Below are positions 27,535 to 36,611 of a stretch of 64,000 nucleotides of DNA, piece by piece (the first letter of the stretch is position 1; each line of letters begins with the position of its first letter). The notes below the pieces were generated by a model. That model worked only from the letters and a program-made list of their open reading frames with translations, was not told the DNA's origin and made no database searches. A program made the position numbers and the translations under genes. The DNA is from Candidatus Saccharimonadota bacterium (GTDB lineage: Bacteria; Patescibacteriota; Saccharimonadia; Saccharimonadales; Saccharimonadaceae): positions 1 through 64,000 of the forward strand of contig JAFWHN010000001.1 of assembly GCA_017515205.1 (NCBI GenBank). Reading direction: 5' to 3'.

Positions 27535-28413
27535 TTACTCGTTCTCGTTAGTATATTGTTTAACAAATTTCTTAACGTCATCAGCATAGTCAGTGTGGTC
27601 CATCACATATTGGAGATGCGCCATGAAATAATTCTTAGGGTCACCCGTTGTAATCCACTTGCCACGACTATGCGCCACTACGACATCGCCGTGCTCAGCT
27701 AACTTCGTAATTGCATCAACAGTCCAAAGTTCATCGTCAAGCCCTGTATTAGACGGGATCAAATAATCAAACACTTCTGGTGTCAAAAGATACCGACCAT
27801 AGCTTGTTAAATTGCTTGGCGCGAGATCCGGTGTTTTAGGTTTTTCGACAATGTGAGAAAGCGTGCCATTTTCTTTCAGAGCAATCATGCCGTATTTATG
27901 CCAAACCTCCTCTGGCATTTCCTGTGCCGCAATCACAGCTTTGGCTTCTGGGTGATTCTGATATTCCTCAATCAACGTCTTCACATCACCTTGCCCCAGG
28001 ATTAAATCATCACTGTAAAGCACTACAAAAGCTTCATCGTCTTTGACAAAATCCTTAGCTGAAACAATCGGCGAACCATTGCCGTATGGTAAACTAGCAT
28101 CCTGCTCAATTACAGTAATCTTCGGAAAATGCATAATTTTTTCAACTGCTTCAAAGCGGTCAGATTTGCCCTGTTTATCTAGTAAAGCCTTCACATTTTC
28201 AGAAGGATTATGGAAATAATCGTCATAGATTTCTCTCGATTTAGTATTTGGTGTAGCAACAATGATAATTTCTTCAATCCCGGCATCAGCACACTCTTCT
28301 ACACAAAGCTGCATCACTGGCTTAGCCCCAATTGGTATCATAGCTTTTGGAATTGTTTTAGTGATGGGTAGATAACGGCTCGCGAAGCCCGCATCTGTAA
28401 TTATTGCTTTCAT
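27535..28413 (-). CDS. galU: UTP-glucose-1-phosphate uridylyltransferase
   Basis: GalU forms UDP-glucose for glycolipid and cell-wall polymers. The 292-aa protein begins MKAIITDAGFASRYLPITKT, a variant of the nucleotide-binding loop (usual AAGLGTR), then IPKAMIPIG, YGNGSPIVSAKDFV, VLYSDDLILG and VEKPKTPDLAPSNLTSYGRYLL. AAGGAGG precedes the ATG, with TGTTATAAT farther upstream. UDP-glucose could feed the glycosyltransferase at 19363. Confidence 0.88.
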   Translation of the reverse strand: MKAIITDAGFASRYLPITKTIPKAMIPIGAKPVMQLCVEECADAGIEEIIIVATPNTKSREIYDDYFHNPSENVKALLDKQGKSDRFEAVEKIMHFPKITVIEQDASLPYGNGSPIVSAKDFVKDDEAFVVLYSDDLILGQGDVKTLIEEYQNHPEAKAVIAAQEMPEEVWHKYGMIALKENGTLSHIVEKPKTPDLAPSNLTSYGRYLLTPEVFDYLIPSNTGLDDELWTVDAITKLAEHGDVVVAHSRGKWITTGDPKNYFMAHLQYVMDHTDYADDVKKFVKQYTNENE

Positions 28414-28445
28414 TTAAAAAGCCTCCTTAACCTAAATTATAACAT

Positions 28446-28480
28446 AAAAGCATACTTTTTGGTGACGAAAGTATGCTTTT
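28446..28480. terminator. Bidirectional terminator downstream of the HdeD-like gene
   Basis: AAAAGCATACTTT and AAAGTATGCTTTT form a 13-bp stem with A and T runs on both sides. On the minus strand it follows the HdeD-like gene. Confidence 0.7.
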
Positions 28481-28514
28481 CGCTCTCTCTGTTATATTCG
28501 AAAGTATAATCTAA

Positions 28515-29141
28515 TTATTTGCGAGTATGTTTTTTGCTAGTTGCTTTTTTAGTTGTTGGCTTTTTCGCAGCCGCACTACGAGCGGTTTTATCCTCAATTT
28601 TTTGTGCCCGGTTATGTACGCCATAAATCATGCTTGTCACGCCCACAATCAGCATGTAGGCACCGAAGAAGCGAATAAAGGTCGTAATTTCATAATCTCC
28701 AGTATTTAATATCACTACACCAATAATACATCCACAAACGCCAGCTAGAACTCTGATAAAACGATCGGTCGGATCAACAGTCGAAATAAATCCGTGAAAC
28801 ACATCAATCGCGCCGGAGGCAATTGTATAAATTGAAATGATAACTAGGCTAGAAACTAAATTATCCTTGGCGTAGAAAAGTAGCATCAAAGCCGCAATGA
28901 TATCAACCAAAGCGTCGATGATTGAATTAATCCAACCGTGGCTCTTAGTAGAGGCATAGAGCGCGCCGACAGTATCGACAATCCCCATCGCCAGTAAGAA
29001 CAAACTCAAAACTGCAATTACGCTATTAATATTCGCCATGCCACCGAATAGCGCCAAGCAACCAAAAATTGCTGCCACTGCGCCACGCACCACAAACATT
29101 AACCAATGTCTATCAATAAATTTACGATTAATTTTTGCCAT
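28515..29141 (-). CDS. HdeD-like (DUF308) membrane protein
   Basis: A 208-aa polytopic protein with six hydrophobic helices in the DUF308/HdeD arrangement (WLMFVVRGAVAAIFGCLALF, SVIAVLSLFLLAMGIVDTV, ALVDIIAALMLLFYA). HdeD relatives are linked to acid resistance in enterics, but the family is broad and the role here is unknown. The tail is Lys/Thr-rich (AAKKPTTKKATSKK). The start at 29141 follows AAGGAA. TGCTATAAT lies at 29164-29169. Confidence 0.75.
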   Translation of the reverse strand: MAKINRKFIDRHWLMFVVRGAVAAIFGCLALFGGMANINSVIAVLSLFLLAMGIVDTVGALYASTKSHGWINSIIDALVDIIAALMLLFYAKDNLVSSLVIISIYTIASGAIDVFHGFISTVDPTDRFIRVLAGVCGCIIGVVILNTGDYEITTFIRFFGAYMLIVGVTSMIYGVHNRAQKIEDKTARSAAAKKPTTKKATSKKHTRK

Positions 29142-29198
29142 AGTATTCCTTATTTTACTTATGCTTATTATAGCACTCAACCGAGCATAATGCAAAAA

Positions 29199-30221
29199 CT
29201 AAACGTGGCGAATCTTTTTTCGCACCGTCTCAACCACTTTGGTTTTTTGGTAAGCTAGAGGTTTCAAAATTAAATCATGTGCAGGCGTATATTTTAATTC
29301 TTCGCAGCCAAATGAACGCTTAAATTCTGACACACCATAAAAACGATGTGATTTTTCATCCAGACCCACAATCCCCCACAGGTTATAACGCAAAGCCCCG
29401 CGTTTCCGTGCTTCTTTCATCGCTTCCAAATGTAAAAGTGGCGCTGCTGAATACTTAGTCCCAAGTTCTGACGAAACACCATAATGATAACTAGCCTCCG
29501 GGCCATAGAAAATCATGAAATTTTGTGCCAAGATTTCGCCGTCTTTTTTGGCCGTGTATATAATAATTTCATTCCCAGCTCGAAAAGCTTCAAACTGCTT
29601 TTTCAAGAAATCTGTCGAAAACGCTACATACTTTTGCCGCTCGGCGTGTAATTTTTCTAATTTACAAAATTCATTAATAGCCTCGTCGCTGGTTTCAGCC
29701 TTAATTTCAATATCATTTTTCTCGGCCTTTCGGAGTTTACGCCGAAAACCTTGCGAAGCGCCTGCTAAAATTTCTTCCTCAGTTTTTCTCAAATCCAAAA
29801 TCCCTGCATACTCTACCGACAAATACATCGGTGCTTTTTTTAGCCCTAAGTCCTTCATTAATTTCAAGGATTGATCAGAAAGCTCTAATTGCGGTCGTAC
29901 CCTCACGAACACGCATTTTTCCTGTTCTCCCATCTTTTTGACATCAGAAAAAACTGTTTTCACAAGCGTCTTGTCTTTATAGTCCAAAAGTGGACCGCCG
30001 GCAATGGCGAGATATTTCCCACGTTTAGCCGTTTCTACGACGCCCGCATAAGCTCCGACTATCTTATCATTTTTATAAAATAATCTGCGCACCACCTTTT
30101 TACCACGTGAAAGATGAAATTCATAAAAATCCCAAGATTGCAAAAAGTTAGCCTCTTCTCTTTTGGCGACAAAACCATCCCAAATTGTTTTAGACGCTGC
30201 ATCTTTAATTTCAATCACCAC
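29199..30221 (-). CDS. FemX-like peptidoglycan bridge transferase (first copy)
   Basis: FemABX enzymes add amino acids from aminoacyl-tRNA to lipid II or peptidoglycan stem peptides. The 340-aa protein carries the twin GNAT fold: EANFLQSWDFYEFH, RGKYLAIAGGPLLDY, FVRVRPQ, a coiled-arm region (about 160-210), SYHYGVSSE and LRYNLWGIVG, the last being typical of this family. The start is GTG at 30221 or 30218, overlapping the small acidic ORF. It is a paralogue of the gene at 30318. Confidence 0.88.
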   Translation of the reverse strand: MVIEIKDAASKTIWDGFVAKREEANFLQSWDFYEFHLSRGKKVVRRLFYKNDKIVGAYAGVVETAKRGKYLAIAGGPLLDYKDKTLVKTVFSDVKKMGEQEKCVFVRVRPQLELSDQSLKLMKDLGLKKAPMYLSVEYAGILDLRKTEEEILAGASQGFRRKLRKAEKNDIEIKAETSDEAINEFCKLEKLHAERQKYVAFSTDFLKKQFEAFRAGNEIIIYTAKKDGEILAQNFMIFYGPEASYHYGVSSELGTKYSAAPLLHLEAMKEARKRGALRYNLWGIVGLDEKSHRFYGVSEFKRSFGCEELKYTPAHDLILKPLAYQKTKVVETVRKKIRHV

Positions 30222-30321
30222 AGGCCTCGCTTTCTTCTTCTGGTAGCTTTTCTTCCTCTTCTAACTCTTCTTCTAGAGTCTCTAAATCTTCTTCATCTAA
30301 ATTATCAGAAGTTTTACTCAT
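30211..30321 (-). CDS. Short acidic ORF coupled between the two femX genes (36 aa)
   Basis: Read on the minus strand from ATG at 30321: MSKTSDNLDEEDLETLEEEL continues Glu-rich to SEACGD and a TGA at 30211. Its ATG overlaps the stop of the upstream femX as ATGA, and its end overlaps the GTG start of the downstream femX. This tight coupling, with an extremely acidic product (about half Asp/Glu), argues that it is translated. It may act as a coupling leader or as a small charged partner of FemX. Function unknown. Confidence 0.5.
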   Translation of the reverse strand: MSKTSDNLDEEDLETLEEELEEEEKLPEEESEACGD

Positions 30322-31301
30322 AAATGTCTCCTTTTCTTTCGAGCTTTTTCCACAACTAAATCTTTGAGATAACCTACTTTCGAAATGATTAAATCATGTG
30401 CCGGTACAAATTCTACCACCTCACCACCAAAGCCAGTCTTAAAGGTGGTTACTCCGGCATAACGGTGGTTTGGTTGACCTGGTGGAGCAATTCCCCACAG
30501 GTTGAATCTTTCGTAACCTTCCTTTTTCAGATCTTTTATCACTTGCCAAAGCAAGGCGTACGCGCCTGGTAATTTACGGTTCAAATCGGTCGAAGCCGCC
30601 TCGTAATAATCCCCTTCTTTGCCATTTTTGATAATCAGACCATAGGCAATTTTCTCTCCAGTCGCTGTCTCAGCTATATAGATTCTAGAATTCTCTCCGA
30701 AAGCTTCACGTTCTGCTAACAAAGTCTTTAAACTAGGCGGAACAAAGTTTTGACGCTTCGCCGTTTCGGCTTGAACCTTTTGGAATTCGTCAAAAATCGC
30801 CTCATCATTTTTGCTTGTTACCGTAATGCCTTGTTTTAGTGCCTGTCTCACTTCATAACGCGTTTGCCGACGCATGTTAGCTAAAAGCTCGTCTTCCGTT
30901 TTCGTCAAATCGATTATCACAGTGTGTTCCGCGGCTAAGTGCATCGGAGATTTTTTCAGGCCAAGGTTCTCTAATAGAGTCAAATTTTCAGGTGTAGCCC
31001 TTAGCTGTGGTCGCATTCTTACAAACACACATTTTTCTTGCTTAGCAACTTCGGCAATTTTCTCAATTGCTTTTTTTCTTAAGCTTTTATTCTGCCAGTT
31101 AATTAACGGCCCACAAGGTATCTCTAAGTATCGCCCTCTTTTAGCATTGCGTACAGTCATTACCGCATACCCTGCGCCATCAAAATCATCTTCGATTACT
31201 TTTTGACCTAAAATTTCATTCATTTTTTTATATTCTGGTGATTGTAAAAAGTTTGCTTCCGGGAAAGTTCTTACAATTTCTTCCCACTTAGTTTCGCTCA
31301 T
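30318..31301 (-). CDS. FemX-like peptidoglycan bridge transferase (second copy)
   Basis: 327-aa FemABX family protein with ANFLQSPEYKKMNEILGQK, RGRYLEIPCGPLINW, CVFVRMRPQL, MRRQTRYEVRQALKQGI and RFNLWGIAPPGQPNHRYAGV. The paired copies suggest two successive additions to the interpeptide bridge. It overlaps the upstream aminotransferase gene by ATGA, so the series is translated as one operon. Confidence 0.9.
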   Translation of the reverse strand: MSETKWEEIVRTFPEANFLQSPEYKKMNEILGQKVIEDDFDGAGYAVMTVRNAKRGRYLEIPCGPLINWQNKSLRKKAIEKIAEVAKQEKCVFVRMRPQLRATPENLTLLENLGLKKSPMHLAAEHTVIIDLTKTEDELLANMRRQTRYEVRQALKQGITVTSKNDEAIFDEFQKVQAETAKRQNFVPPSLKTLLAEREAFGENSRIYIAETATGEKIAYGLIIKNGKEGDYYEAASTDLNRKLPGAYALLWQVIKDLKKEGYERFNLWGIAPPGQPNHRYAGVTTFKTGFGGEVVEFVPAHDLIISKVGYLKDLVVEKARKKRRHL

Positions 31302-32416
31302 TTTTCCTCCTTCACCAAAAATGGTTCAATTATTTTTTTGGCAGGCTCCAAATCTTGTTTGGAATAATAAGTCGGCAGGTTAATAATATGTTGTGCCACA
31401 AAAACTGCATTTTGGCACTCTTCTTCTGGAAAATGTACTTTTTTATAATATCGTTCAGGCGAGACTGGCTTTTCATACCAAAAACCGTTAAAATAAAAAC
31501 CGTGTTTAGCTAATTCTTTCAATAACTCTTCACGATTATTTACTAAGTAAAAATTTCTTAATGGCATTGCGCCTGTCTTCTTAAGGACTTGTAATTGTTT
31601 CAGAGCTAGTTTGGCCTCAAATTTACTTAATGTCCTATCTAGGTCTAACTTATTATCAGCAGATTTTTCTACCCAATGGATTTTGACCAATAGTCGCATC
31701 AGAGCGCCACCTAGATGAAGATAGGTTAACCCTCGACAAATTGCTCCAAAAAGTGGATAGAACCTAGCTCTCAAATGGTCAGAGAGTTTCGGCAGTTTCG
31801 TAGGCGCTTTGATCTCGTGTTTTTGGGGCTTTCTCAGAATTACCGCTCCACCCGAAATTGTATCAATCGACTTGTCTTTGCCAAATGATAGTGCCGCAGC
31901 AACTCCCACTGTGCCAACTTCACGTCCATCCGAATATTTAGAACCAGCACAATGCGCCAAATCTTCAATTATAGTTAAACTATGTTCCTTTGCGAATTTC
32001 TCTATCGCTTTAATATCCGCGGGATTGCCCAAAGTATTTTGAATAATAATACCCCTAACCTGGACGTTAGAACTATCTGATTTGGCGTCTAACTTCGGTA
32101 GAGTTCTGGTGTTAAAATTTAAGTCTTTTTTTGAAATGTCAACAAAAACTGGTTTCAACCCTGCTGCTTTGATTGCTTCATATACTGCATAGCAAGTAAA
32201 ACCATTGACAATAATACCATCTCCTGGTTCAAAATACGCTTTGAGAGCTAGCGCTAAAGCCGAACGGCCGTTTTTACATAAAATCGCCTCACCATCGTAT
32301 TTTTTCTCAAGATACGTTTTTAAGTTTTGGCAATCTCCACGGCGTCCAATCGCGAAAGTATGGGCTAAGCGCTCCTTTCTTGAATAATTTGCCGCCATGC
32401 CGAGGAAATATTTCAC
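31298..32416 (-). CDS. DegT/DnrJ-type PLP-dependent aminotransferase
   Basis: The 372-aa fold-type I PLP enzyme has KNGRSALALALKAYFEPGD (cofactor phosphate region), GFTCYAVYEAIKAAGLKPVFVD, IIEDLAHCAGSKYSDGREVG and the lysine segment SFGKDKSIDTISGGAVI that should form the Schiff base. Relatives aminate nucleotide-linked keto-sugars. In this operon it may make an amino sugar or a precursor for cell-wall decoration. It overlaps both neighbours. Confidence 0.8.
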   Translation of the reverse strand: MKYFLGMAANYSRKERLAHTFAIGRRGDCQNLKTYLEKKYDGEAILCKNGRSALALALKAYFEPGDGIIVNGFTCYAVYEAIKAAGLKPVFVDISKKDLNFNTRTLPKLDAKSDSSNVQVRGIIIQNTLGNPADIKAIEKFAKEHSLTIIEDLAHCAGSKYSDGREVGTVGVAAALSFGKDKSIDTISGGAVILRKPQKHEIKAPTKLPKLSDHLRARFYPLFGAICRGLTYLHLGGALMRLLVKIHWVEKSADNKLDLDRTLSKFEAKLALKQLQVLKKTGAMPLRNFYLVNNREELLKELAKHGFYFNGFWYEKPVSPERYYKKVHFPEEECQNAVFVAQHIINLPTYYSKQDLEPAKKIIEPFLVKEEK

Positions 32417-33093
32417 TACTTCAACCTTTCTACTAGCGTTTTTAGAGCCCTCGCTAGATCGTCTGGATTAGAAATATAAGGCGCGTGCGTCCAATTGGCG
32501 TAAAACTTTAATTCAGCATTTGGCAGTTTTTCGTACATTTCCGTAGCTTGACGCGGTGGAGTGGTAGTATCTTTTTTGCCCCACAAAATGAAAGTTTTAG
32601 TTTCAACTTTAGTAAGATCAAGGTTTTTATCTGATTCAATCATATTGGCAAGAGTTTTCTTCATGTTTTCTGGTGCTCTGGAATAATCTGTCGAACCAGT
32701 AATCTTGTGAAAAGCCTTGTCGATAATCTTAATCTTTTTGAACGGTTTGCCCATTTTAGCTAAACCGGCGACGATTTTTTTCTTCATAGTAGGTTCGTAA
32801 ATACCAGCCGCATCAAGTAAAATCAAATACTTCAGTTTATCCGGATTTTTGGCACATAAATTCAGCAAAATCCGACCACCATTAGAATGTCCTAATGCAA
32901 TCGCTCCTTCAGGTATTTCTTCGTCTGCCCAATCAGCATAATCATCAATTGTGAAAACTTTGTCAGATGGTTCGGTTAACCCTGGTACACGTAGTAATTT
33001 GACACTGATGCCCTCTTCTCGTAATAATTCTACCGTACGTTTCCATGGGCTTACTGTATAGGTCCAACCATGTACAATATATAAATCTGCCAT
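32416..33093 (-). CDS. Alpha/beta hydrolase
   Basis: 225-aa alpha/beta hydrolase with the oxyanion-side segment IVHGWTYTVSPW, nucleophile elbow GHSNGG (Ser about residue 84), a late acid in ILWGKKDTTTPP and catalytic His in NWTHAPYISNPDDLA. The substrate is unknown. It is the first gene of a run with the aminotransferase and FemX genes and follows the Mur ligase gene by 30 nt, so a role in envelope metabolism is inferred. Confidence 0.82.
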   Translation of the reverse strand: MADLYIVHGWTYTVSPWKRTVELLREEGISVKLLRVPGLTEPSDKVFTIDDYADWADEEIPEGAIALGHSNGGRILLNLCAKNPDKLKYLILLDAAGIYEPTMKKKIVAGLAKMGKPFKKIKIIDKAFHKITGSTDYSRAPENMKKTLANMIESDKNLDLTKVETKTFILWGKKDTTTPPRQATEMYEKLPNAELKFYANWTHAPYISNPDDLARALKTLVERLK

Positions 33094-33123
33094 TTTATTT
33101 TCCCTTTCCGCACCGCTTAATCA

Positions 33124-34395
33124 TTACGAGTCTAGCCCCCAATTCTTGCGACGCTTCACCGCGGCCTTTTCGCGTCGACAAAGTTTTTTAGCATCTTTCG
33201 GGTCAGCTAACAGTTTTTCGATAATCCACTCCAAATATTGGCTTCCTTTAAAAATCAAAGTCTCACGCCCACGGATTCTTTTTTCGATGTACTCTAGGGC
33301 TTTATGAGGATCCAAAGTCGCCACTGCCGAAACCCCAAGCTCCTTTAGTTTTGGCGCAGTGTATTCTTTAGTTCTTCTCCCTACTAAGATTACTTTTTCT
33401 GGTTTCACATCTGCAATTAGTTTAGCTAGTTTTTCATGCTCTTTTTCAGTCATAGCGCCCTGATCGACGATATCACCAATTATCAACCATTTATGTTCAG
33501 CGTGCATACGTTTGACCATGTCTAGCACTGATGACATCGAAATCATATGAGCGTTATAGCTACTATCAACAATATCAATACCTTTTATGCCCTTGAAATA
33601 TGAGCATCGCCCCGGCGCAGTTTTAAGACCTGAAAAATCGGGGTTAAACTTGAGCTTTAAATATTTCATCAAATCTTTTGCTACAAACAAGTTAAAGGCA
33701 ATGTCTTTCGGTTCTGGGTGGTCGAAATGAAAAGTGGTATCTCCATAGGTGAAATCAGTCGAATCTGGATAAACTACGTATTTTTTCATCTCCGATTTTT
33801 TAATTGGCACAACTTTTGCTTTAATATTTTCCGTCGCTTCTACCATAATCTTAGAATCGGCATCAATATAAACCCGTTTAGAAGTGTTTTTCGGCAGATT
33901 GGCAAATTCAGCCGCAATAGCATCACCTACGTTCTTAAAATTACCCGCCTCGACTTCTTTCTCAAACTGTACTGCATGGGAAAGACCGATTGAAACCCAA
34001 ATTGTCACCTCTGGTTTTAGCCATTCAGCTAAAAACTCTGCTTCATGAGGACGTTCGCCATCAATTTCCACAATATAAAATTCTTTTTTACGATGTAAAA
34101 ATAGTCCTTTTAAAGGTGCCACCAATAAAAGCCAAAACCAACGCAGTTTTGAACCTCTAATTCCCCTTAAGCCTAAGATATCAAATGGTACCCCAAAGGC
34201 TGAATTTGCATCATGTGAGTAATGCGCTTTCTTGCCAATTTCGTGCTCTAGCATCATCATCATAGTGGTTTTGCCAGCTGAACCAGTCACCGCTATAATG
34301 CGAGGGTGCCATCTCTTAAGGACCTTGCTCGCAAAAAACCGAAAATATTCCGCCACAGCGAAATAAAAACGCTTCTTAAATTTAGCAAAACTCAT
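33124..34395 (-). CDS. Mur ligase family protein (MurF-like)
   Basis: The 423-aa protein has a hydrophobic start, the ATP loop ITGSAGKTTMMMML, DANSAFGVPFDILGLRG, the domain-2 His in WVSIGLSHAVQFE, NLFVAKDLM, and the C-terminal DSSYNAHMISMSSVLD and LIIGDIVDQG. These match D-Ala-D-Ala-adding MurF, but the family is broad, so I leave the symbol blank. The start at 34395 is chosen because TGCTATAAT lies exactly 6 nt upstream; the longer frame begins before that promoter. Confidence 0.8.
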   Translation of the reverse strand: MSFAKFKKRFYFAVAEYFRFFASKVLKRWHPRIIAVTGSAGKTTMMMMLEHEIGKKAHYSHDANSAFGVPFDILGLRGIRGSKLRWFWLLLVAPLKGLFLHRKKEFYIVEIDGERPHEAEFLAEWLKPEVTIWVSIGLSHAVQFEKEVEAGNFKNVGDAIAAEFANLPKNTSKRVYIDADSKIMVEATENIKAKVVPIKKSEMKKYVVYPDSTDFTYGDTTFHFDHPEPKDIAFNLFVAKDLMKYLKLKFNPDFSGLKTAPGRCSYFKGIKGIDIVDSSYNAHMISMSSVLDMVKRMHAEHKWLIIGDIVDQGAMTEKEHEKLAKLIADVKPEKVILVGRRTKEYTAPKLKELGVSAVATLDPHKALEYIEKRIRGRETLIFKGSQYLEWIIEKLLADPKDAKKLCRREKAAVKRRKNWGLDS

Positions 34396-34491
34396 GCATA
34401 TATTATAGCACATCTTGCGTTTTTTATAAAAATATGTTATAATATAGATATGCACACCAAAAAATCACCCTTTTTAGGGTGATTTTTCTAT

Positions 34492-34824
34492 TTACATCTT
34501 AATTTCCGCATCTACGCCAGCTGGTAAAGACAAATTCTGTAAGCTTTCTATCGTCTTTGGGGTAGCATTCGAAATATCAATCAATCTCTTGTGAACCTTC
34601 ATCTCAAAGGCTTCACCACCAGTTTTATAAACGTGTGGTGATTTGACCACAGTAAACGAACTCCTCTTAGTTGGTAGAGGAATTGGACCACTAATCGTAG
34701 CACCAGTCCTGATGGCTGTATCTACGATTTGGCGCGCGCTTTGGTCAATCACGCGGTGATCGTAGGCTTTGAGCCTAATGCGAATTTTTAATCCTTCTTC
34801 TTTTTTGGCTTTAGTTTCTGTCAT
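34492..34824 (-). CDS. rpsJ: 30S ribosomal protein S10
   Basis: 110-aa S10, also NusE in antitermination: [54 protein letters not shown]. It starts with a short basic extension ([11 protein letters not shown]). Here it stands alone, not followed by rplC as in the classical S10 operon: the next gene downstream is a Mur ligase with its own promoter. AGAAAGGA precedes the ATG. Confidence 0.96.
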   Translation of the reverse strand: MTETKAKKEEGLKIRIRLKAYDHRVIDQSARQIVDTAIRTGATISGPIPLPTKRSSFTVVKSPHVYKTGGEAFEMKVHKRLIDISNATPKTIESLQNLSLPAGVDAEIKM

Positions 34825-34837
34825 TTTTTCCTTTCTT

Positions 34838-34871
34838 GCCTGATAACCTCCAAGACACGAGTTTTTCAGGC
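34838..34871 (-). promoter_or_regulatory. Leader hairpin upstream of rpsJ
   Basis: GCCTGA and TCAGGC close a loop containing CTCGTGTCTTGGAG, whose CTC/GAG can stack as an inner stem. It lies between the rpsJ promoter and its Shine-Dalgarno, where an autoregulatory S10 leader would be expected. That role is inferred only. Confidence 0.35.
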
Positions 34872-34897
34872 TTGATATTTGTTATTTTTATGTCGTC

Positions 34898-34970
34898 ATT
34901 ATATCACGCTTTTTTAATTTCGTCAAAAATGCGTTTTTTCACTTGACAAATCAAAAAGCATGAGTATAAT
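34898..34970. promoter_or_regulatory. Divergent promoters for rpsJ and the LPxTG-type surface protein
   Basis: Minus strand: TTGACG (34921-34926) and TATAAT (34898-34903) with a 17-bp spacer and an extended TGA. Plus strand: TTGACA (34943-34948) and TATAAT (34965-34970) with a 16-bp spacer. The two -35 boxes are 16 bp apart, so polymerases could compete. Confidence 0.7.
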
Positions 34971-35017
34971 ACAAAAGTATATTAGGTTATACACTAAAAT
35001 AAACAAGGAACCAAAAC

Positions 35018-36502
35018 ATGAGACACAAAGTATTATTATCATCAGCCACATCAGCAGCGCTACTTGGTGCAACAATGTTCCCAGCAAGCGTGTTCGCTGA
35101 CGACAATTATGGCATCGTCTATAGTGGTGGTACTCCACTAAGCGAAACAAATCTTACAGTCAACAGTAGTCTAATAGAAGAGCTGTCGCCACTTATTAGC
35201 CATGCTGACGCCAATGATTTTAAAGTTACAGTAAGCAGCAATTGGCAAAAAGGATGGCACAATAGGCTAGGTAACGATTCAGAATGCCATGAAATTTATT
35301 ATTTCATAGCCAATGATGGATCATCTACTGGCACCCATCAATTTTCAATCTCTAATAAAAACTATCAAATTGACGTAAATATAGATAATGTCAATGTTTT
35401 AAATGCCGGTAACGACAGCGACGGTAATCCTAAAAAGATTGCAGTGGGTATAGAAGAAGAAAATGGTTTCCTATATGGTAGTAATTTAATGTACGGAACC
35501 AAAGCAGGCTGTGAAGCTAAAACAGTCGAAGATAGAAAATCAAACGCTATTCAAAGAACCGATGCAAATAATAGAGAATTTATTGAAACCACTATTAAAC
35601 TGAAAAAAGTGGGATCTAATTCTACATACGTAACTAACGATGACGACTTATTCTTTGGTATTACGGATATCGATGCGTCTCAATCATACAAAATATTAAA
35701 TGCCGAGAACACCTTGAGCAAAAATAATATGTTTGTAAAAGATGCCAGATATTTGCAACCAGAAGTATATATCGATAAAACGACCAATAGCTTTGTTCCA
35801 AATCCAAGTTCTCTTCCTGCGAACTGCTATAGTGGTGCAATTACAGAATCAGCTCCTGAAGCACCTTTCTTAAACTGTTTCAATGACGGATATATTTATT
35901 CTCAATATAGCACCAAGACTGCCAGTAGTGATGTTAATGCATCAGCGGATTCAGATGTCTTTGTGAGCCTTAAGAAGAAGACACAAGAAGATGGATTAAA
36001 CATTGTCTTTGGGTTTACCGGAAGTGCTGGTAGTGGTATCGAGTATTACGCCAAGCAATTTAAGGTGACTTATGCTTCTGATAAAAATGGCGAAATGGCT
36101 AAAGACGCTCGTACTACTGAAGACCTGATTGCTGGTGACACCGCTTCTGGATCTGAAACTGAGCCAAAAGAAGGCTACATCTTTAAGTATTGGACTGCTA
36201 ATGTCAAAGTGACCTTAACCAACGGTAAAGAAATCAAAGCTGGCCAGCCAATTACTAGTGAAGAACTTAAACAGGTAGTTGTAGACAAAGATATTGAATT
36301 CACGGCTGTGCATGCACTGGAAGACAAAGAAGACAAAGAAGAGGAAGAAGAGTCTGAAGTTGCCACTCCAGACACTGGTGCTAGCACTAAAGATATCAAT
36401 GCCGTCTTAATTCCAGCTTCACTTATTACTATCCTTCTAGCTGCTCTCACCATTCGTGCTTTACCACGCTTAACTCATAAGAAAGTTGGTTTTGACAAAT
36501 AA
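35018..36502 (+). CDS. Sortase-type anchored surface protein (TPDTG signal)
   Basis: The 494-aa protein has a cleavable signal peptide (ending PASVFADD, about residue 28). Its body contains paired Cys residues and a late KYWTANVKVTL region like extracellular beta-grasp repeats. An acidic spacer (EDKEDKEEEEESE) leads to TPDTG at about 450-454, a hydrophobic helix and a basic tail LPRLTHKKV. That tripartite end is a cell-wall sorting signal with T in place of L. The sortase at 12212 is the natural candidate to process it. Confidence 0.82.
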   Translation: MRHKVLLSSATSAALLGATMFPASVFADDNYGIVYSGGTPLSETNLTVNSSLIEELSPLISHADANDFKVTVSSNWQKGWHNRLGNDSECHEIYYFIANDGSSTGTHQFSISNKNYQIDVNIDNVNVLNAGNDSDGNPKKIAVGIEEENGFLYGSNLMYGTKAGCEAKTVEDRKSNAIQRTDANNREFIETTIKLKKVGSNSTYVTNDDDLFFGITDIDASQSYKILNAENTLSKNNMFVKDARYLQPEVYIDKTTNSFVPNPSSLPANCYSGAITESAPEAPFLNCFNDGYIYSQYSTKTASSDVNASADSDVFVSLKKKTQEDGLNIVFGFTGSAGSGIEYYAKQFKVTYASDKNGEMAKDARTTEDLIAGDTASGSETEPKEGYIFKYWTANVKVTLTNGKEIKAGQPITSEELKQVVVDKDIEFTAVHALEDKEDKEEEEESEVATPDTGASTKDINAVLIPASLITILLAALTIRALPRLTHKKVGFDK

Positions 36503-36521
36503 TCACTGTCCTAAAACAGTT

Positions 36522-36561
36522 AAAAAAACAAATCGGGACTTAAGTCCCGATTTGTTTTTTT
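36522..36561. terminator. Bidirectional terminator between the surface protein and tuf
   Basis: AATCGGGACT and AGTCCCGATT form a stem flanked by A and T tracts, able to stop both the plus gene and the convergent tuf gene. Confidence 0.85.
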
Positions 36562-36611
36562 AACTAGTCTTGCTCTATGATTCCCCCTAGGAAACCTTCA
36601 CGACAGAACTA

